Positions 1 to 7,375 of a stretch of 64,000 nucleotides of DNA are shown piece after piece (positions within the stretch are counted from its first letter, which is position 1; each line of letters begins with the position of its first letter). The notes beneath the pieces are model-generated. The model had not been told where the DNA came from, searched no databases, and saw only the letters and a program-made list of their open reading frames with translations. The translations under genes and the position numbers were made by a program. The stretch spans positions 868,001 through 932,000 of the forward strand of contig NZ_AP025292.1 of the NCBI RefSeq assembly GCF_036492425.1, read 5' to 3'. The DNA comes from Persicobacter psychrovividus. Lineage in GTDB: Bacteria > Bacteroidota > Bacteroidia > Cytophagales > Cyclobacteriaceae.

Positions 1-733
1 TCGTATAGATTTTGATGTCGTATGCCGCCGCTAACTTGGCCGCAGTAATCGGATCGATATTCCCAGCGGTATTCTCTCCGTCAGACAATAGGATAATCAC
101 CTTCGATTTACTTTTGCTTTCACGCATGCGATTGGTGGCCACAGCAAGGGCCGAGCCAATGGCGGTACCGTCGTTGGCGATCATCTTGAAATCGATATCG
201 TGAATATAGCTTTCCAGCAGGTTGTAGTCAGTGGTGAGTGGAGCAAGGGAATAGGCCTCGCCAGAGAAGATGACCAAACCGATGCGGTCCTGAAATCTTC
301 CTTTGATAAAATCACCACAAACCTTCTTGGCAGCCTCCAGGCGATTGGGCTTAAAGTCCTCAATTTGCATGGAGCCAGAAATATCTACCACCAAATTAAT
401 GTCAATTCCTTCCGCCCATTGTTCTACATGCTCATTGGTACGCTGTGGTCGGGCTAAGGCAACGACCATCAGTGCCATGGCCAGTGCAAAAAAGAGGGGA
501 GGGATGAATCGGAGTAAGGTTACTGGGCTCCAATTAAGCTCCCGCTTAGTCAGTGCAATGGGTAAGCGCTGTTTGAATTTGATATTCAAGAGCCATTTAA
601 GAAGGTACAGCACTGGGATGACCAATAATAAGTATAGCGCCCATGCATTATCCCACGTAAATCCCTGAAGCGTGCTTGGTTCAAACCAGCTCATGCTCCA
701 CCATTGATGTGCTAAATTATTTACTTCAGTCAT
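1..733 (-). CDS. BatA-like VWA-domain membrane protein (3' end off window)
   Basis: Reading the minus strand from the ATG at 733 gives 244 codons without a stop, running off the window start, so the C-terminus is missing. Two hydrophobic segments (about residues 31-50 and 78-95) precede a von Willebrand A domain. Its MIDAS metal site is visible: DISGS at 117-121, Thr190 in NDGT, and Asp218 in LSDGEN. This is the arrangement of BatA proteins of the Bacteroidota aerotolerance-type operon, thought to act at the inner membrane; the exact role is not established. The start overlaps the stop of the preceding gene by 8 bp, implying translational coupling with the two upstream genes. Confidence 0.85.
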   Translation of the reverse strand, partial: MTEVNNLAHQWWSMSWFEPSTLQGFTWDNAWALYLLLVIPVLYLLKWLLNIKFKQRLPIALTKRELNWSPVTLLRFIPPLFFALAMALMVVALARPQRTNEHVEQWAEGIDINLVVDISGSMQIEDFKPNRLEAAKKVCGDFIKGRFQDRIGLVIFSGEAYSLAPLTTDYNLLESYIHDIDFKMIANDGTAIGSALAVATNRMRESKSKSKVIILLSDGENTAGNIDPITAAKLAAAYDIKIYT

Positions 734-1601
734 TTTTTATCTTGTTGAGCTTTTCTTCAAAAGTTTCAATCGCAAACTGGCGCAAGTGATCGTACTGGCT
801 TACTTCGATTTCAGCCGACTGCGCACCATAAATATTCCTGTCCAGTAGTTTTAGGGCATTCACCGCCTCCTGGTCGCTGATGACTTTGGCGATTTCCTTG
901 GTGGTTAACTTTGAAAATGGCCGCCCGTCGATGGTCTCGACATATGACTTCCAGTGGGCCGATAATTCAGCCTGTTGATTTGAGGAAGTCAGGCTGTCGA
1001 AGTTATTGAGGAACTTGCTATGCTGACGCTGTAGTTTCTTGATTTTGAATTGCTGACGAATGCCACTACCGAAAATCAGGAATCCGATGATCAGCAATGC
1101 GAGGAATATGCCCAAACCCGCAAACCAATATGGGTAATTGAAAGGGTAATCAACGGGGGTATAGGCAACATTCGCCCGCATTTTCAAGGAATCTGGCAAC
1201 TGTAAAACAGTAGGCGCAAAAAAGATGTCCGAGGCTGGGGCAAACAGGGTCAGGCTGTCCTTTTCCTGAATCAGGTAAACAGGCATCACTAAGGTTTGCA
1301 GGCTGTCGGTTTCAAAAGTAGACAGGTGATACACCACACTGTCGGTACTGATGCCTGCCGTTGTTTTCGTCGGAAAAACCTCCCGCCTGTTATATTCAAA
1401 AGGGTGGAAGTTATTGAGGGAATCAGGAAATAAAATGTTGAGGGTTTCAGGGTATTTTGCAGTCAGGATATAGGCGAGGTCTTCCCCGACTTTTGTAGAA
1501 TCCTGCATGAAATATCCGTCCAGTTTTACATTTTGCGCCATGGCACCAAAATGACAGATCAGTAGGAGTAATAGGCTCCAAATCCAGTTGCGCTTAGCCA
1601 T
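726..1601 (-). CDS. Bat-operon membrane protein, periplasmic domain plus one TM helix
   Basis: A 291-residue protein with a signal peptide (residues 1-22, ending AMA-Q), a periplasmic region of about 135 residues, one transmembrane helix (about 158-178, preceded by PYWF) and a basic cytoplasmic tail. It sits between a DUF58 gene and a BatA-like gene, the place usually held by an uncharacterised DUF4381-like protein in Bacteroidota Bat operons. It overlaps both neighbours by 8 bp (ATGGCTAA upstream, ATGACTGA downstream), so the three are almost certainly one transcript. I assign it by context and topology; no catalytic motif is visible. Confidence 0.7.
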   Translation of the reverse strand: MAKRNWIWSLLLLLICHFGAMAQNVKLDGYFMQDSTKVGEDLAYILTAKYPETLNILFPDSLNNFHPFEYNRREVFPTKTTAGISTDSVVYHLSTFETDSLQTLVMPVYLIQEKDSLTLFAPASDIFFAPTVLQLPDSLKMRANVAYTPVDYPFNYPYWFAGLGIFLALLIIGFLIFGSGIRQQFKIKKLQRQHSKFLNNFDSLTSSNQQAELSAHWKSYVETIDGRPFSKLTTKEIAKVISDQEAVNALKLLDRNIYGAQSAEIEVSQYDHLRQFAIETFEEKLNKIKND

Positions 1602-2472
1602 TTTTCTTGCTTAAATTTCTGACCTTAAAAAGTTTAATTAACTGTGGTACATAGTCTTCTTCGGTATCAATACGAAGGTAGTTGGCCTCGTATTTCTGAC
1701 AAAGTTCTTTCAGCTTATTTTGATTACCACCATATTTATTGGCGATTTTGTTCCTGAAATGTGCCGAGGAGGTATTGACCCAAATCGTTTTTTCAGATTC
1801 TTTATCGTAAAGAGGAATGATTCCCAGTCTTGGCAGTTTGGTCTCCCGTTGATCGAAAATATGAAGCACCACTAAATCATGGCGCTTGGCCAAAGATTTC
1901 AGGTTTCGTTCATAGCCTTCGTCAATAAAATCCGAAATGAGGATAATAATACTTTTTCGGCGGACCAGGTTCAGGCAGGATTCAATGCCTTTGTTCAGGC
2001 TCGTTCGTTTGGATTTTGGCACCAGTTTATACAAAGAGGTGATCAGCTGATAAGCCTGCGATTCCCCTTTTCCTGCTTTGATGTATTTTTCCTTCTGATC
2101 GGAAAAGCATATCGCCCCAACAGAACTGCCCTCTTTTACAGCCGACAGCGACAAAACACTTGTGATCTCGTTGGTGATGTCAATTTTTTGCTTCCCTTTC
2201 TTTCCAATTTGCTGAGAAGCACTCACGTCTACCAGGAAAAATACCGTCTGTTCTTTTTCTTCCTTAAAGGTTTTAATGTAGGTACCATGACCTTTGGCTG
2301 TTACATGCCAGTCGATACTCCTGACATCATCGCCATATTGGTAGGCCCGAACATCGTCGAACTCCAAGCCACTGCCCTTAAAAATGGAGTGAAAATCTCC
2401 CTGCATCTGGCTTTTTACCGCCTTGCGTATCCGTATTTCGTATTTACGTATTTTCTGAAAAATCTCCTTCAT
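1594..2472 (-). CDS. DUF58 (VWA-like) protein of Bat operon
   Basis: 292 residues from the ATG at 2472; an in-frame extension to 2538 exists, but families of this type start MKE(I/L)F, so the shorter start is chosen. The DUF58 signature is clear: the segment FDDVRAYQYGDDVRSIDW at about 38-55, then a VWA-like core with DVSAS (82-86) as MIDAS ligands. DUF58 proteins normally pair with a MoxR AAA ATPase as chaperone/metal-insertion systems. Here no moxR precedes it: the next gene upstream is divergent, so this appears to be the first gene of its operon. It overlaps the following gene by 8 bp. Confidence 0.85.
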   Translation of the reverse strand: MKEIFQKIRKYEIRIRKAVKSQMQGDFHSIFKGSGLEFDDVRAYQYGDDVRSIDWHVTAKGHGTYIKTFKEEKEQTVFFLVDVSASQQIGKKGKQKIDITNEITSVLSLSAVKEGSSVGAICFSDQKEKYIKAGKGESQAYQLITSLYKLVPKSKRTSLNKGIESCLNLVRRKSIIILISDFIDEGYERNLKSLAKRHDLVVLHIFDQRETKLPRLGIIPLYDKESEKTIWVNTSSAHFRNKIANKYGGNQNKLKELCQKYEANYLRIDTEEDYVPQLIKLFKVRNLSKKNG

Positions 2473-2627
2473 CCTGTTTTTGCATTTATTGATCTGTGGC
2501 GATTTACTCCAGATAAAAGACCATTTTTTACCTTTCAATCAAAAATCAGAGCACAATATTGTAAGAATGATCTAAATGTACAATGCTGTGTTTTCAAAAT
2601 TAGAAAGTATTCCGCTAAATTGCAGTT

Positions 2628-3026
2628 GTGAAAAAATATTTTTTAATACCGATACTGATTTCTCTTTTGGTTGCCTGCGATCCAGAGGAGCACAGAACGC
2701 CCAAGCCTGATGGCTTGTTGCCTAAAAATGAGATGGTTCAGCTCATGATCGACTTTTACGTCTTGGAAGCAAAGGTGAAAGAGGTTCGTGTAGGTCGTGA
2801 TTCGGCAAATGCCTTGTATCATCAGCTTGAACCACTAATTTATAAAAAACATCAGGTGGATTCTACACTTTATAAACAAAGTATGGATTATTACCTTGGG
2901 GAGCCAGAAACTATGGAGGCACTGTATGCCGCCATCGTGGACAGCCTCAGTTTGCAGGAGCGCCTGGTGAATGAAAAAGAGAAAAAGCAAAAACAGGAGC
3001 TGAAAAAAGTCGATAGAAAGAAATAG
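2628..3026 (+). CDS. DUF4296-type lipoprotein
   Basis: 132 residues starting at a GTG. The N-terminus is a lipoprotein signal, with a hydrophobic run ending in the lipobox LVAC (Cys17), then DPEE. The rest is predicted helical, with the pattern LLPKNEMVQLMIDFYVLEA typical of the DUF4296 family of Bacteroidota, and ends in a highly charged lysine/glutamate tail. It lies 39 bp upstream of mutS2 on the same strand and may share its transcript. The function of this family is unknown; export to the envelope and lipidation are the only properties the sequence supports. Confidence 0.75.
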   Translation: MKKYFLIPILISLLVACDPEEHRTPKPDGLLPKNEMVQLMIDFYVLEAKVKEVRVGRDSANALYHQLEPLIYKKHQVDSTLYKQSMDYYLGEPETMEALYAAIVDSLSLQERLVNEKEKKQKQELKKVDRKK

Positions 3027-3065
3027 GCCGTTGCTGTTTTGCACATAAAAAGGAGAAAATAATAG

Positions 3066-5477
3066 ATGCTATATCCCCGAAGTTTTGAGGAGAAGTTAGG
3101 TTTTGACCGTATTCGTGATTTAGTCAAGGACAATTGCCTGAGTCGTTTAGGGGTCAGTTATGCGGAAAAGATGCGCTTTTCCAAAAATTTTGATCAGCTG
3201 AATACCTGGTTGTTGCAGACCGAGGAATTTCGGCAGATCCTAACCTCAGGAGAGTCTTTTCCCAATTCAAATTATATTGATGCCACTTCGGCATTGGACA
3301 AAGCGTCCTTACAGGGGACGTTCCTTACTCAGGAAGAATTTTTCGATTTGTTGTTGTCGCTGAAAACCATCGACGACATCGTGCGATTTTTCAAAGGTAA
3401 GCAGGAAGACTATCCGCTGTTGGCTGAAATCAGTGGAGCGGTATTTTTCAATCAGCAACTGGTGCAGCAAATCGAAAGCAAGATCGATGAAAAAGGTCAG
3501 CTGAGGAATAATGCAAGTGCCGAGCTACAGCAAATCAGGGGTAAAATTCAGGGGCAACAGGTGCAATTGCGCCGTGTGCTGGACAGGATCCTTCGCGATG
3601 CCAAAGCCAAAGGTTACACCAAAGATGATGTTACGCCAACGATCCGCGATGGCCGAATGGTCATTCCCGTAAGTGTAGCTTACAAACGTTCGATCAAGGG
3701 TTTTGTGCACGATGAATCCTCTACGGGGCAGACCGTTTATTTGGAGCCTGCTGAAGTGCTCGAGGTTAATAACATGATCCGAGAGCTGGAGTATGAAGAG
3801 CGCCGTGAGATCGTTCGTATCCTGACCGTGCTGACTGACGCCGTTCGCCCTGAAATTGAGTTTTTGCGCAAAGCTTATCGTTTCATGGGGCTGATGGATT
3901 TTATCCGTGCAAAAGCAAAACTGGCGGTAAAGATTGAGGCCAATAAACCAGAGATTCATAATCGGACGATGGTGGATTGGTACAATTCCCGTCACCCATT
4001 GCTATGGTTGTCCTTTCAGGAACAAGGTAAAAATATTGTACCGCTGAACGTTCGATTGTCTTCCCAACAGCGAATTTTGCTGATTTCAGGACCTAACGCT
4101 GGGGGTAAATCTGTTTGTGTGAAGTCTGTAGGCTTAGTGCAATACATGATGCAGTGCGGGCTCTTGGTGCCGATGGATGCCCACTCAAAAATGGGAATTT
4201 TCCAGAATATTTTCCTGGACATTGGCGATGAACAGTCGATCGATAATGACCTTTCAACCTACTCTTCACACCTGACGAATATGCGTCATTTTGTCAATAA
4301 TGGCAATAAACGTACTTTGGTGCTGATTGATGAGTTTGGTACAGGTACAGAGCCTCAGTTTGGTGGGGCAATTGCCGAATCGCTGTTGAGTCAGTTTGCG
4401 GAAATGGGCATGTTTGGTGTAATCAACACCCACTATGGCAACCTGAAACGCTTTGCGGATAAAACCAAAGGGCTGGTTAATGGAGCGATGCGCTTTGATC
4501 TGGAAAAACTCGAACCGATGTTTCAGTTGGAAATCGGAAAGCCAGGAAGCTCTTTTGCTTTGGAAATTGCCAGAAAGATTGGCCTGCCGAAGGATGTACT
4601 GGAGGCCGCACAGGATATGGTAGGGGTGGATCAGGTGAAGCTCGATAAAATGCTGGGGCAGTTGGAGAGTGAAAAACGAAAACTCGAAGAACGCAACAAG
4701 AAGGCTGAAGACCGTGACCGTCGTCTGAAGTTGCGCATGCAGGAATATGAGGAGGCGAAGACCAAACTGGACGACCGCCGCAAAGATCTGATTGATGACG
4801 CCCGCCGCGAGGCCAAGGGAATTGTGGAAGGGGCGAATCGTCGGGTGGAATTGGCGATTAAGGAAATTAAAGAAACCAAAGCTTCGAAAGAACAGACCCG
4901 ACAGGTACGTGAGCAGTTGTCGAAATACAAAGACAACATCAAGGTAACAAAGCGGAAGTTGCCCAATGCGGAGGTAAAGGAAGCGGAATACATCGTTGAA
5001 GGTGGCCCGATAAAAGTAGGCAACTATGTTCGGGTGAAAGATTCTGGCACTATTGGCGAGGTACTTGGCGTTCGGGGTAAGGATCTTGAAATCTCGCTTG
5101 GCGGACTGAAAACGAAGGTAAAAATGACCCGCGTGGAGAAAGTCTCGAAGCGTGAGCAGAAGAAAGAAGAGAAGGAGCGCACGAAGCGTTTCGGCATGAA
5201 AGGGATTGACATTAATGCCAAAATGTCGAATTACAACTCGAACTTGGATATCCGTGGACGTCGGGGCGAAGAAATCTTCTTCGAGGTGCAAAACTTTGTC
5301 GATGAGGGCGCAATGCTCGGCTTTGATGAGTTGCGAATTGTGCACGGAAAAGGCGATGGCATCCTAAGGGATGTGGTCAGAAATATCCTCGATACCATGT
5401 CGCAGGTTCGTTCATATAAGGATGAACATGTGGAGCGTGGAGGCGCAGGTGTTACTGTGGTGCAGATTAAAGGTTGA
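3066..5477 (+). CDS. mutS2: Endonuclease MutS2
   Basis: 803 residues, full length for MutS2. The order is a helical core (about 1-300), an ABC-type ATPase with Walker A GPNAGGKS near 342-349 and Walker B LVLIDEFGTGTEP near 416-428, a long charged coiled coil (about 515-640), a KOW-like segment (GNYVRVKDSGTIGEVLG) and a C-terminal Smr domain starting LDIRGRRGEE near 726, with HGKGDG near 758. MutS2 lacks the mismatch-binding domain of MutS; family members act on branched DNA, suppress recombination or rescue collided ribosomes. The start ATG at 3066 has GGAG about 12 bases upstream. A terminator hairpin lies at 5533-5559. Confidence 0.95.
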   Translation: MLYPRSFEEKLGFDRIRDLVKDNCLSRLGVSYAEKMRFSKNFDQLNTWLLQTEEFRQILTSGESFPNSNYIDATSALDKASLQGTFLTQEEFFDLLLSLKTIDDIVRFFKGKQEDYPLLAEISGAVFFNQQLVQQIESKIDEKGQLRNNASAELQQIRGKIQGQQVQLRRVLDRILRDAKAKGYTKDDVTPTIRDGRMVIPVSVAYKRSIKGFVHDESSTGQTVYLEPAEVLEVNNMIRELEYEERREIVRILTVLTDAVRPEIEFLRKAYRFMGLMDFIRAKAKLAVKIEANKPEIHNRTMVDWYNSRHPLLWLSFQEQGKNIVPLNVRLSSQQRILLISGPNAGGKSVCVKSVGLVQYMMQCGLLVPMDAHSKMGIFQNIFLDIGDEQSIDNDLSTYSSHLTNMRHFVNNGNKRTLVLIDEFGTGTEPQFGGAIAESLLSQFAEMGMFGVINTHYGNLKRFADKTKGLVNGAMRFDLEKLEPMFQLEIGKPGSSFALEIARKIGLPKDVLEAAQDMVGVDQVKLDKMLGQLESEKRKLEERNKKAEDRDRRLKLRMQEYEEAKTKLDDRRKDLIDDARREAKGIVEGANRRVELAIKEIKETKASKEQTRQVREQLSKYKDNIKVTKRKLPNAEVKEAEYIVEGGPIKVGNYVRVKDSGTIGEVLGVRGKDLEISLGGLKTKVKMTRVEKVSKREQKKEEKERTKRFGMKGIDINAKMSNYNSNLDIRGRRGEEIFFEVQNFVDEGAMLGFDELRIVHGKGDGILRDVVRNILDTMSQVRSYKDEHVERGGAGVTVVQIKG

Positions 5478-5532
5478 TCAAGCAATCGCGAGAGTCTCTC
5501 TTGTGGTAGCTGAGAAAATTTATAGATATATG

Positions 5533-5559
5533 AAAAGGAGGCCTCGGGCTTCCTTTTTT
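5533..5559 (+). terminator. Rho-independent terminator after mutS2
   Basis: Stem AAAGGAGGCC / GGCTTCCTTT with a short TCG loop, followed by a T run; placed 55 bp after the mutS2 stop. Confidence 0.75.
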
Positions 5560-5576
5560 GTTTTTACCGCAATACT

Positions 5577-5640
5577 GGTTCGAGGGTCTCGCTTGGATTA
5601 GTCCTTCGGTAAATCAACAGTCCAAGCGTGATGCTTGAAC
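5577..5640. repeat. Dispersed inverted repeat (TTCAAGCGTCTCGCTTGGA family)
   Basis: Arms of about 20 bp (5577-5597 and 5621-5640) flank a loop of about 23 bp. The same arm pair occurs in every unit of the 25774-27721 cluster and as a half site at 12031-12050. Confidence 0.75.
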
Positions 5641-5850
5641 TAATAGATCTAATAAATAAAATCTGTGGAAATCTGCGTAATCCGTGAACAATAAATAAAT
5701 CATGGAAATTCTTCTAACCAAGGAAATCATGGTCTTTATTATCCCTCCAATTGTATCGCATCTCCTACCAATGAAAACAAAAAATCCTTTGTCAAAAAAT
5801 GGATTTTGTGCAATTTGAAAATCAATCCTATCAACCCTAAAATCAACCTG

Positions 5851-6372
5851 ATGAACTTTATTTTAAAACGTGTTTTGCCTATTGCCCTGATTATTTTCAC
5901 TTGCTCAATGGGTATTTATTGGTATTTCGGTGGATTCGATGCCGTTGCCGTGGAACGCAAAGAACAGGCGATGCAATATCCTTTGCAGGGCTTAAAGTAT
6001 GAAGGTAGGATGGGGAGTCCCTTGTTTCAGCAAGCCTTTGAAGCGGTGCGTGATCAGGTTAAAGCAGGGAATTTATCGGCGCCTTTGGTAGTGGTGCAGT
6101 ATCCTGCGAAAGATGCCGAACATGCCGATGTTTTTATCGGAGGCATCAGCACGGGCAAGGCGCTCGATAGTATGGAGCATTTGACGATTCAGGCTAATCG
6201 CTATTATGAAGTGAACTTGGGTACAAGCAGTTTTGTCAAGCCCCGACCTGATCAGGTGTTGGAATTAATTCAGCAAGAAAGCATAAAGCGTCAGGAAAGT
6301 TTACAACCTTATTCGTTGGAATTGTATTTCCCTGATAACCATGTAGTGGTTCAAGTTCCTGTTAAACCCTGA
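5851..6372 (+). CDS. Membrane-anchored GyrI/effector-binding-like protein
   Basis: 173 residues from the ATG at 5851; an in-frame start at 5806 adds 15 unlikely residues. One N-terminal transmembrane helix is followed by the phrase IYWYFGGFDAV, which is typical of small Bacteroidota proteins carrying a GyrI-like (AraC effector-binding) domain outside the membrane. The remainder has an alternating pattern and ends LELYFPDNHVVVQVPVKP, like the last strand of that fold. It is 5 bp upstream of a UbiA prenyltransferase gene and surely co-transcribed with it. The ligand is unknown. The family call rests on pattern resemblance only. Confidence 0.5.
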   Translation: MNFILKRVLPIALIIFTCSMGIYWYFGGFDAVAVERKEQAMQYPLQGLKYEGRMGSPLFQQAFEAVRDQVKAGNLSAPLVVVQYPAKDAEHADVFIGGISTGKALDSMEHLTIQANRYYEVNLGTSSFVKPRPDQVLELIQQESIKRQESLQPYSLELYFPDNHVVVQVPVKP

Positions 6373-6377
6373 AAATC

Positions 6378-7214
6378 ATGAAAGCGATCTTCAAATTGAT
6401 CCGTCTGAACAACCTGTTGATCGTCGCCTTTACACAGGTGCTGGTTGCTGGTGCCTTAGTGCGCATTGACTTGCTGAACGAGAACAACTGGCTTCCGCTT
6501 GGCGTGTTGATTATCTCTACCATTCTTATTGCCGCTGGCGGTTATATTATCAATGATTATTACGACATTAAAATTGATTATGTCAATCGCCCAGACCGAG
6601 TAACCATTGGCACAATCATTACTCGACGGGAAGCCATGGCGATGCATTTTGTCGTTACCCTGATCGGCCTGTTACTGGCATTGCTCCTTTCCTGGAAAAC
6701 GGGATTAATTGCGCTCTTTTGTGCCTATTTTTTATGGTACTATTCCCGGTATCTAAAGAAAAAGCCATTGGTCGGGAACATTATAGTGGCACTCCTGACG
6801 GCACTTTCGCTGATGCAGGTGGCGGTTTATTACCAAAAATCCTATATGATTACAGGGATTTATGCCGTGTTCGCCTTCGCGTTAAGTCTGATTCGGGAGC
6901 TGATCAAAGATATGGAAGATGTGGATGGCGACCGAATGCATGGTGGCAGAACGGTTCCAATTTTATGGGGAATTCCCAAAACCAAGAAGTTGTTACTGGG
7001 TTTTATTGTCCTGTTTATCACTCTGATGATGACCTGGATGTCGGTGGCAGATAATCAACGGCTGAACGTTTATTTTATGCTTTTGAGTCTGCCCTTGATG
7101 CTGGTGGTGGCCTATCTTTTTCGGGCAGATACCAAAAAGCACTACCACAGATTAAGTCTTTTTTGTAAATTATTGATGCTCGGTGGTGTGTTGAGTATGT
7201 TAATGATCGCCTGA
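6378..7214 (+). CDS. UbiA-family prenyltransferase
   Basis: 278 residues with about eight or nine hydrophobic helices. The two Asp-rich motifs of the UbiA superfamily are present: NDYYD at 59-63 (followed by KIDYVNRPDR) and DMEDVDGD at 178-185 (followed by RMHGGRTVP). These bind the Mg-diphosphate of a prenyl donor. Related Bacteroidota proteins are usually annotated as geranylgeranylglycerol-phosphate geranylgeranyltransferase-like, but the acceptor cannot be read from sequence; a menaquinone-type acceptor is less likely given the short form. Forms an operon with the GyrI-like gene 5 bp upstream. A weak terminator follows at 7283-7316. Confidence 0.85.
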   Translation: MKAIFKLIRLNNLLIVAFTQVLVAGALVRIDLLNENNWLPLGVLIISTILIAAGGYIINDYYDIKIDYVNRPDRVTIGTIITRREAMAMHFVVTLIGLLLALLLSWKTGLIALFCAYFLWYYSRYLKKKPLVGNIIVALLTALSLMQVAVYYQKSYMITGIYAVFAFALSLIRELIKDMEDVDGDRMHGGRTVPILWGIPKTKKLLLGFIVLFITLMMTWMSVADNQRLNVYFMLLSLPLMLVVAYLFRADTKKHYHRLSLFCKLLMLGGVLSMLMIA

Positions 7215-7282
7215 TCGAAAACTATTGAAGTCAACGTCTTGTTTCCTTTTCATCAGTGTAGCGCGTTAAAACAGATAACAGA

Positions 7283-7316
7283 AAATCTCTTGGGGAAACT
7301 TGAGGGATTTTTTTAT
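7283..7316 (+). terminator. Probable terminator after UbiA gene
   Basis: Imperfect stem AAATCTCTTG / TTGAGGGATTT with a GGGAAAC loop and a T run; stem contains G-T pairs. Confidence 0.55.
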
Positions 7317-7375
7317 TTTTTGTACTTTTTTCATTTATATTAAGTACTTTTCAAATATCAGCCTTTAACCGCTTT

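Larger units (their letters stand above)
5478..5850. other. Intergenic region rich in dispersed repeats
   Basis: No credible gene. It holds four pieces that recur elsewhere in the window: a palindrome atcgcgagagtctctcttgt (5485-5508), an inverted repeat (5577-5640, arms GGTTCGAGGGTCTCGCTTGG and CCAAGCGTGATGCTTGAAC), a segment built on AATCTGTGGAAATCTGCGTA (5660-5689), and a segment with two ATCATGG-like halves around a central CTAACCAAGG (5700-5733). The first two match the repeat cluster at 25.8-27.7 kb; the last two have relatives at 12237-12272 and 29393-29512. Confidence 0.7.

Noticed and set aside
4266..5345. 359-codon antisense frame inside mutS2
   Set aside because: It lies entirely opposite the MutS2 ATPase and coiled-coil coding region and shows no recognisable protein features.
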